From NCBI GenBank assembly GCA_002898115.1, contig BDTL01000058.1:1-5936 (forward strand): a stretch of DNA of 5,936 bases, written 5' to 3'. Origin of the DNA: a bacterium BMS3Bbin02. Lineage in GTDB: Bacteria > Actinomycetota > Acidimicrobiia > Spongiisociales > UBA5794. The notes below the pieces were generated by a model that did no database searches, was not told the DNA's origin, and was given only the letters and a program-made list of their open reading frames with translations. A program made the position numbers and the translations under genes. Of this stretch, positions 1-4,601 are shown one piece after another (the stretch's first letter is position 1; each line of letters starts with the position of its first letter).

Positions 1-612
1 GGCACCCCACGAGACGTGGGCGTGCGGCCGAGGACTCGGGCCATTCACAGTTGTGGTCAGGGCTAGAGCAAACTGGACACGACCTCCCGGGGCGCTACCG
101 GTGAGGTACACGTCGTATTCTCCGGCCTCGGGAGGCACTGTCAACTCCCATTGTCCCGGACCGATCTTCTCCACCAGCAACGGCCGACCGCAGCGTTCTC
201 CTTCGTTCCGTACCCCGGCACCGAGCTCGCTGTTCGTCGCCCACTGCAAGGTCAGCGTCGGTCCCTCAACGGTGATCGGGACGGGGATCTGTTGCCCAAA
301 GCTATCCGCACACATCCCTTGGGCGGCTCCCGCCGGTGTCCAGCAGTAGTCGTATCCAGAAACCGGGGTGGTCGCGCCTCCGGTCGTCACGAGGAGATTC
401 GGGGGAGCCGGAATTGTCGTCGGTACGGGGGTGGGTCTTGTTGTGGTCGTGGTTGTCGGATCTACGGCGTCGATCGTGGCGAGATCTGCCGATTCGCCCG
501 GGTCGGGTCGAAGAGCCACTGTGGCGAGTCCGACGACGGCCAGGGCGCTGACGACCGCAGCCGCGATGACGCGTGAGCTGAGTCGTCGCTGTGGTGTGGT
601 TCGGCCGTCCAT
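1..612 (-). CDS. Membrane-anchored or secreted protein with Thr/Pro linker, C-terminus off window
   Basis: I do not recognise this protein. Reading from the ATG at 610-612 on the minus strand, 204 codons stay open to base 1, so the C-terminus lies outside the window. Residues 1-14 are short and basic (several Arg). Residues 15-34 form one hydrophobic Ala/Val/Leu helix, which could be a signal anchor or an uncleaved signal peptide. Residues 51-71 are a Thr/Pro linker with six Thr in a row. The rest, from about residue 85, has Cys90, Cys101 and Cys141 and alternating beta-strand-like segments ending in a stretch reading GEYDVYLTGSAPGG, which suggests an extracytoplasmic Ig-like or other beta-sandwich domain. 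The frame stays open upstream to a TAA at 691-693, but 610-612 is the only ATG before the hydrophobic helix and puts it at a normal distance from the N-terminus. No strong ribosome-binding site is visible. It is divergent from the SDR gene. The reading frame is well supported; the function is unknown. Confidence 0.8.
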   Translation of the reverse strand, partial: MDGRTTPQRRLSSRVIAAAVVSALAVVGLATVALRPDPGESADLATIDAVDPTTTTTTRPTPVPTTIPAPPNLLVTTGGATTPVSGYDYCWTPAGAAQGMCADSFGQQIPVPITVEGPTLTLQWATNSELGAGVRNEGERCGRPLLVEKIGPGQWELTVPPEAGEYDVYLTGSAPGGRVQFALALTTTVNGPSPRPHAHVSWGA

Positions 613-692
613 CTCTGTGTAGACGTTTTGAGGCGGTGAAATAGTTTCCGAAAGGGTCGGGAGGGACCGTGGGTGGTTGGTAGAGTCACTTT
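613..692. promoter_or_regulatory. Divergent intergenic region
   Basis: These 80 bases separate two divergently transcribed genes and must hold promoters for both. On the plus strand there is a clear TAGAGT box at 681-686. On the minus strand, toward the exported protein, I see no convincing TANNNT box at a suitable distance. GTTTCCGAA at 644-652 recurs at 1538-1546, before the SLH gene. Confidence 0.5.
681..686 (+). promoter_or_regulatory. -10 box TAGAGT for the SDR gene, leaderless arrangement
   Basis: TAGAGT fits the TANNNT -10 consensus and ends six bases before the ATG at 693. A transcript starting seven bases after the box would begin at the A of the start codon, so the mRNA is probably leaderless. 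Consistent with this, no Shine-Dalgarno sequence precedes the ATG. No good -35 hexamer lies 16-18 bases upstream. Leaderless mRNAs with this geometry are common in actinobacteria. Confidence 0.6.
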
Positions 693-1475
693 ATGGATCT
701 TGGACTTACCGGGAAACGGGCGATCGTGGCTGCCGCGTCATCGGGGCTCGGGTATGCCATTGCGCAGGGTCTGGCCCGCGAAGGATGCCGGGTCGCGATC
801 TGTTCAAGAGATGCCGAACGAGTAGAGCAGGCGGCGGAGTCGCTGCGGTGTGACACCGGCGCCGAAGTGCCGGCTACTGCTGTTGATGTATCTGATGAAG
901 CTGCGATTCAGACCTGGGTGACGGATGTTGCCGGGACGTGGGGTGGCATCGATATCTTGATTCCAAATGCCGGGGGACCGGCGTACGGTGCGTTTGATGA
1001 TCTGTCCTCCGGGCAATGGGACGAGGCGTATCACCTGACGCTGAAATCCGCGATTGTGTTCGCTTCCTCCGCCCGTCCCTACCTCGGATCGGGCTCTGCC
1101 GTCCTTTTTCTCACCTCAATGACTGCGAGACAACCCGTCGGGCCGCTCGTCCTGTCGGGGGTGTATCGGGCTGGTGTTGCGATGCTTGCCAAGACCCTCG
1201 CCGATGAATGGGCATCAGACGGTATCCGTGTGAACCATCTGATCCCCGGACGTATCGCAACCGAACGTGTTGCCCATCTTGACACGTACGCCGCCGAAAC
1301 CCGTGGGGTCGCTATTGACGAGATTGTCGCCCAATCCTCGGGCGCGATCCCTCTCGGGCGCTACGGCAGGCCGGACGAGTTTGCTTCCGCTGCCGTGTTT
1401 CTCGTTTCAGAAGCCGCTTCCTATATCACCGGCGCCACACTCCAGGTAGACGGTGGTGCGCTTCGGAGCGCGTAA
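693..1475 (+). CDS. SDR-family protein with degenerate catalytic tetrad (FabG-like)
   Basis: The 260-residue length and Rossmann pattern place this in the classical short-chain dehydrogenase/reductase family. The glycine-rich loop reads AAASSGLG at 13-20, where the family has TGxxxGxG, so Thr-Gly is replaced by Ala-Ala. Asp64-Val65 fits the adenine-pocket position, PNAG at 91-94 replaces NNAG, and QVDGG at 251-255 is the usual C-terminal motif. The catalytic Ser is kept (Ser142). Aligned on LAKTLA at 165-170, the Tyr of YxxxK is Ser155, the Lys is Arg159, and the helix-4 Asn is Thr116. Tyr158 lies next to the Lys position and might substitute. An SDR subgroup annotated as 3-oxoacyl-ACP-reductase-like is known with imperfect NAD and catalytic motifs, and this protein probably belongs to it. 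An ordinary ketoreductase activity should therefore not be assumed. The ATG start is supported by the upstream -10 box. It is expected to be cytoplasmic, and the substrate is unknown. Confidence 0.9.
   Translation: MDLGLTGKRAIVAAASSGLGYAIAQGLAREGCRVAICSRDAERVEQAAESLRCDTGAEVPATAVDVSDEAAIQTWVTDVAGTWGGIDILIPNAGGPAYGAFDDLSSGQWDEAYHLTLKSAIVFASSARPYLGSGSAVLFLTSMTARQPVGPLVLSGVYRAGVAMLAKTLADEWASDGIRVNHLIPGRIATERVAHLDTYAAETRGVAIDEIVAQSSGAIPLGRYGRPDEFASAAVFLVSEAASYITGATLQVDGGALRSA
1457..1472 (+). terminator. Small hairpin overlapping the SDR stop region
   Basis: GCGCT at 1458-1462 pairs with AGCGC at 1467-1471 around a TCGG loop, with a T-G wobble extending it to 1457/1472. It runs up to the first base before the TAA at 1473-1475. 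There is no following T-tract. It could help termination or protect the 3' end, or it may simply be GC-rich coding sequence. Confidence 0.25.
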
Positions 1476-1611
1476 GGCACACGATCTGGTTCCCACAAAT
1501 AGCCAATATCCTCAATGGATTCAAGGTCCTTCCCGCTGTTTCCGAAGGGACTAGAGTTGTCCCTTTGTATCGCCGGCTCCGCAGTTACCGGTGACATGAG
1601 TTGAAAGCTGG
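1476..1611 (+). promoter_or_regulatory. Intergenic region and 5' UTR of the SLH protein gene
   Basis: These 136 bases hold no gene. They contain an inverted repeat around a TAGAGT box (1543-1567). A start site near 1564 would leave a 5' UTR of about 48 bases before the GTG at 1612. GAAAG at 1603-1607 is a weak ribosome-binding site four bases from that GTG. I see no strong intrinsic terminator for the SDR gene here unless the inverted repeat serves as one. Confidence 0.5.
1543..1567 (+). promoter_or_regulatory. Inverted repeat enclosing a TAGAGT -10-like box
   Basis: AAGGGAC at 1545-1551 is perfectly complementary to GTCCCTT at 1559-1565, with the 7-base spacer TAGAGTT. A G-T and a C-G pair extend the stem to nine pairs. 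TAGAGT (1552-1557) matches the box before the SDR gene exactly. It may be a promoter overlapped by an operator, or, read as RNA, a terminator hairpin followed by a short T-rich run for the SDR gene. The symmetry is certain; which role it plays is inference. Confidence 0.5.
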
Positions 1612-4113
1612 GTGAGGTTCGTGGTCAAGAGTTGGAAGCGACGCGTCTATTTAGTGGCGCTGACCGTCATGTTTTCGGTCATCGTCGTACCGGTCGCTGG
1701 CGCGATACCGACAAACGACGATCTCGACAACGCTGTTGTTATAACAGATGGCTATTCCGCGGCGACGAACAACGTTGGCTCGACGATTGAGGCAGGCGAG
1801 GCGGACGGGTCGTGTGAGGCTGTGGCTGCCGGTTGGTCGATGTGGTACATCTTCACCGCGACATCGACCGGGAGTGTGTTTCTCCGGTCACAGATCGCGA
1901 CACCGACCGCCACGAACTACATGACCGTGTACGAGCTCACGACTGTTGGCCCTCCGCACACGCTCGGATCGGAAGTTGCCTGTGCTCCGGGTTTGAACGC
2001 CCTCCAACAACTGGTCCCTGTCACCAGCGGTACGAGTTACGCCGTGCGGATTTCCGGGGCGTCTGCGGATCTCGGCAACAACGTCACCCTTACATATGAG
2101 ACGACAGGGACGCTGGCGGGTACGGTCACCGAGTCCGGCACCGCTAACGCGCTCCCGGGCATCACGGTTCAGGTGTTCGACACCACCGGTACCGCACTGC
2201 AAGGTGCTACGACGACCGCGGTGGATGGAACTTGGCAGACGGTCGTGCCTACTCGCGACGTCATTGTGAAATTCAGTGACGCGACCAACGTGTACGGCGA
2301 CCGGTACTACGACAACGTTATTGCCAAGGTTGATGCAACGGTGCTGACGGTCGTCGAGGGTGTGACCCTCTCGGGTATTGATGCCGTGCTGGCCAATGCG
2401 GGGTCGTTGTCCGGCACGATTACGAGCGATGGCGGTAGCCCTCTTGATGGTGCTGCCGTATCGATTTATGGCACGCCGATTCCCGGATCGCCCGTGAAGA
2501 TTGCGCTGACGGTCACCGACGGTACCTACTCGATGGTCGGTGTGGCCCCGGGTGACTACTTTGTCCGGATCAGTCACCCGGACTATTTCGGTGAGTGGTA
2601 CAACGACGTACCGGACTACACGACCGCGTCGATCGTCACCGTGACGGCCGGTGTCGATTCTGTGGTGAACGCCGCGTTGGCTCCGGGTGGTGCGATCTCA
2701 GGTGTCGTGACCGATGACGGTGGTCAACCGGTCGCGGGGATTCTCATCGACATCTACGAGGCTGAGGGCGCCCTCAAGTACCAGCGAATCACTCTGGCGG
2801 ACGGATCGTACGATGTTCCGGGCATGGTCGCCGGGACCTACGCCATCTTTGCAGACCCAGACACGGGTACACCCGGAGCGTATCGTGGCGAATGGTGGGA
2901 TGATCTTGCGCCAAGCACTCCCTACGTATCCGTCGGCAAGGTAACTGTCGCCGCGGGGACCGACAACACGGTGAACTTCATACTCAATCGGTCGCTTGTT
3001 TCGGGGACGGTGACGAGCGCTGCCGATTCTTTACCGATTCAGGGGGTCGTGGTGACGTTGTCTGACAGCCTCTCTGCTCAGGTCGGGCAGACGACGACCG
3101 ATGCTGCGGGGAACTATTCCTTTGAAGCGTTCGGGTTTTCCAACTCACCGTTGAGTGTTTCGTTCGAGGCGACGAGTGTGTTCTTCGTGGATGGAGCCTC
3201 CGCACCGTTCGGATTTGCGGGCGGCGACAAGCGGGTCGAAGACATCGTGCTCACGGTCGACCAGCAGCCACCGAGCGTCGATACCGGGCAGTCATTCACG
3301 GTTCCCGAGAACATCGCCGTTGGCGCGATCGTAGGGACAGTGACCGGCGGTGACGACAACCGAGCCGACACCATCACCTGGTCGATTGCCGGTGGCAACA
3401 CGGGCGGTGTGTTCACCATTGACGCCGCCAGCGGCGCCATCAAAACAGCAACGGCCCTCGACTTCGAGACGACAAGCTCATACACCCTTACGGTGATGAT
3501 CTCCGATGGCTCTGCTCAAGACTCAACGACCGTCGACATCACCGTGACCGATGTCGACGAAACGATCCCCTCGGCAGGTTTCAGCGACACGGTTGGGACT
3601 TTGTTCGAGAGAAGCATCGACTGGATGGCCTACACCGGGATCACTGCTGGGTGCAACCCTCCGGATAACGATCTGTACTGTCCGGATGCCACGGTAACTC
3701 GCGGACAGATGGCGGCATTCCTGGTTAGGGCGCTCAACCTCCCTGCGGCGAGCGAGAACTACTTCGGCGACGACGACAGTTCAATCTTCGAGGATTCGAT
3801 CAATCGGGTCGCGCAGGCTGGTATCACTCGTGGCTGCAATCCACCCGATAACGACCTGTTCTGTCCAAGCGGCACGGTGACCCGCGGGCAGATGGCAGCG
3901 TTCCTGGTTCGTGCACTCGGATACACCGAGAACGGCGGCGGGAATCTTTTCGTGGATGACGACGGTTCGATTTTCGAGGCCGATATCGACAAGTTGGCGA
4001 CGGCTGGTGTCACCCGCGGATGCAACCCGCCGGAGAACGACCTCTTTTGCCCAGGTGGCACGGTGACTCGTGGGCAGATGGCCGCGTTCCTCTTCCGAGC
4101 CCTTGGGGGCTGA
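1612..4113 (+). CDS. Secreted multidomain SLH surface protein (PPC-like, Cna-B/CarboxypepD-reg repeats, cadherin, 3x SLH)
   Basis: This 833-residue protein is probably exported by Sec and held non-covalently on the cell wall. Residues 1-31 are a signal peptide: basic start (Lys6, Lys9, Arg10, Arg11), hydrophobic 12-28, likely cleavage after AGA at 29-31. Residues 34-165 resemble bacterial pre-peptidase C-terminal (PPC-like) beta domains: NDDLDNAVVI opening, a WSMWYIFTA strand, Cys68 and Cys124. Four carboxypeptidase-regulatory/Cna-B-like repeats follow at about 166-262, 263-357, 358-461 and 462-550. Repeats 2 and 3 share a GEW[YW]xD motif and an AGxDxxVN tail. Residues 552-650 are cadherin-like (FTVPEN, FTIDAASGAI, LDFE, TVTDVDE), probably calcium-binding. 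Residues 657-831 hold three SLH repeats. There is no catalytic domain, so a structural, adhesive or binding role is likely. GTG 1612 is chosen because TGA at 1597-1599 closes the frame and a weak GAAAG precedes it; GTG 1621 is possible. It has its own promoter region. Confidence 0.92.
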   Translation: MRFVVKSWKRRVYLVALTVMFSVIVVPVAGAIPTNDDLDNAVVITDGYSAATNNVGSTIEAGEADGSCEAVAAGWSMWYIFTATSTGSVFLRSQIATPTATNYMTVYELTTVGPPHTLGSEVACAPGLNALQQLVPVTSGTSYAVRISGASADLGNNVTLTYETTGTLAGTVTESGTANALPGITVQVFDTTGTALQGATTTAVDGTWQTVVPTRDVIVKFSDATNVYGDRYYDNVIAKVDATVLTVVEGVTLSGIDAVLANAGSLSGTITSDGGSPLDGAAVSIYGTPIPGSPVKIALTVTDGTYSMVGVAPGDYFVRISHPDYFGEWYNDVPDYTTASIVTVTAGVDSVVNAALAPGGAISGVVTDDGGQPVAGILIDIYEAEGALKYQRITLADGSYDVPGMVAGTYAIFADPDTGTPGAYRGEWWDDLAPSTPYVSVGKVTVAAGTDNTVNFILNRSLVSGTVTSAADSLPIQGVVVTLSDSLSAQVGQTTTDAAGNYSFEAFGFSNSPLSVSFEATSVFFVDGASAPFGFAGGDKRVEDIVLTVDQQPPSVDTGQSFTVPENIAVGAIVGTVTGGDDNRADTITWSIAGGNTGGVFTIDAASGAIKTATALDFETTSSYTLTVMISDGSAQDSTTVDITVTDVDETIPSAGFSDTVGTLFERSIDWMAYTGITAGCNPPDNDLYCPDATVTRGQMAAFLVRALNLPAASENYFGDDDSSIFEDSINRVAQAGITRGCNPPDNDLFCPSGTVTRGQMAAFLVRALGYTENGGGNLFVDDDGSIFEADIDKLATAGVTRGCNPPENDLFCPGGTVTRGQMAAFLFRALGG
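3580..4104 (+). repeat. Three tandem SLH-repeat coding units
   Basis: Three units of about 186 bases encode residues 657-708, 718-769 and 780-831. Each holds GCNPPxNDLxC followed by CP and then TVTRGQMAAFL. The Cys codons begin at 3652, 3835 and 4021, giving spacings of 183 and 186 bases. The last 85-90 bases of each unit are the most alike, while the first halves have diverged, which fits internal duplication. Paired Cys are 681/690, 742/751 and 804/813. SLH domains generally bind secondary cell-wall polymers. Confidence 0.85.
4098..4111 (+). terminator. Weak hairpin overlapping the SLH gene stop codon
   Basis: AGCCC at 4098-4102 pairs with GGGCT at 4107-4111 around a TTGG loop and takes in the first base of the TGA. 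There is no T-tract. It is a possible transcript end, but five pairs is weak support. Confidence 0.2.
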
Positions 4114-4158
4114 GCGTCGTCACCACCACGGACCGTCATGGGGTTAATTGGCCCGCGA

Positions 4159-4164
4159 TAGGGT
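4159..4164 (+). promoter_or_regulatory. -10 box TAGGGT before the PPOX gene
   Basis: TAGGGT fits TANNNT. A start site seven bases after the box falls at 4171, the same geometry as the leaderless SDR promoter. The codon there is ACG, not ATG or GTG. The 57-base gap after the SLH gene (4114-4170) has no clear -35 box and no strong terminator. Confidence 0.4.
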
Positions 4165-4170
4165 TTCGTC

Positions 4171-4566
4171 ACGTCTCTTGGTGATGAAAAGTACCTACTG
4201 CTGACCACGTTCCGCCGCGATGGAACCCCCGTGTCGACACCGGTGTGGGCCGTTCCCCTTGACAGAGACAGGATCGGATTCTGGACGAGCTCCGGCTCGG
4301 GCAAAGTCAAGCGGCTCGCCCATACTGACACCGTCACGATCCAACCGTGCGATGTGCGGGGACGCGTTATCGACGGAACTGATCCGACCGACGGGGTTGC
4401 TCACCTTGTTGACGGAACCAACCTTGAAGCCATCAGAGTCAAGGTGGTCGCCAAATACGGTTTCATGACCAAGATCACGAAGCTCCTTAACTTCATTGGG
4501 GGCGTTCTCAAGCGAAACCGGGTTCCCTACGGGGATCGCGGCGTTGTGATCACTCCGTCTGTTTGA
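4171..4566 (+). CDS. PPOX-class F420-dependent-type split-barrel protein (Rv2061c-like), start uncertain
   Basis: The translation matches the small split-beta-barrel PPOX-class proteins of the Rv2061c type, annotated as F420-dependent enzymes. The visible signatures are LLLTTFRRDGTPV, STPVWAVPL, then SGKVKRL and PCDVRGR, and a basic C-terminal segment (KVVAKYGF). These proteins act in the cytoplasm, usually as dimers, binding a flavin or F420 and reducing small molecules; the substrate here is unknown. The conserved part begins with LGDEKY, encoded from 4177, and the frame is open back to a TAG at 4159-4161, but no ATG, GTG or TTG occurs before GTG 4231. Starting at 4231 would lose the first beta strand. 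I give 4171 (ACG) because it coincides with the expected transcript start, yielding 131 residues; CTG at 4198 or 4201 is another option. A substitution at the start codon, in the genome or in the read, is possible. It is convergent with the M3 peptidase gene. Confidence 0.75.
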   Translation, partial: TSLGDEKYLLLTTFRRDGTPVSTPVWAVPLDRDRIGFWTSSGSGKVKRLAHTDTVTIQPCDVRGRVIDGTDPTDGVAHLVDGTNLEAIRVKVVAKYGFMTKITKLLNFIGGVLKRNRVPYGDRGVVITPSV

Positions 4567-4591
4567 CGGTCCACGGTGTCCGTGGGGACCG
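4567..4591. terminator. Hairpin between convergent genes, likely bidirectional terminator
   Basis: CGGTCCACGG at 4567-4576 pairs with CCGTGG at 4580-4585 and ACCG at 4588-4591, with a TGT loop and a two-base GG bulge. It starts on the base after the PPOX stop codon and ends ten bases before the stop of the M3 peptidase gene. There is no T-tract on either strand, as in many actinobacterial terminators. The position in a 35-base convergent gap supports the role. Confidence 0.55.
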
Positions 4592-4601
4592 CGCGTTCGG
4601 G

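Noticed and set aside
151..576. Plus-strand open frames opposite the left-edge gene
   Set aside because: Arg/Gly/Ser-rich translations without motifs; the minus-strand frame has a coherent helix, linker and beta domain.
1591..1604. Tiny upstream ORFs (GTG ACA TGA and ATG AGT TGA) before the SLH gene
   Set aside because: Only two codons each and without a ribosome-binding site; likely chance.
1888..2577. 229-codon open frame on the minus strand inside the SLH protein gene
   Set aside because: It is antisense to strongly supported beta-repeat domains, has low-complexity Arg/His/Gly-rich composition and no recognisable motif; a shadow of GC-rich codon usage.
4231..4233. GTG as the start of the PPOX protein
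   Set aside because: It would remove the conserved LGDEKYLLLTTFRRDG segment; kept only as a fallback start.
3759..4337. 192-codon minus-strand open frame over the SLH repeats and PPOX start
   Set aside because: Its internal repeats mirror the SLH repeats on the other strand, and it spans two real plus-strand genes.
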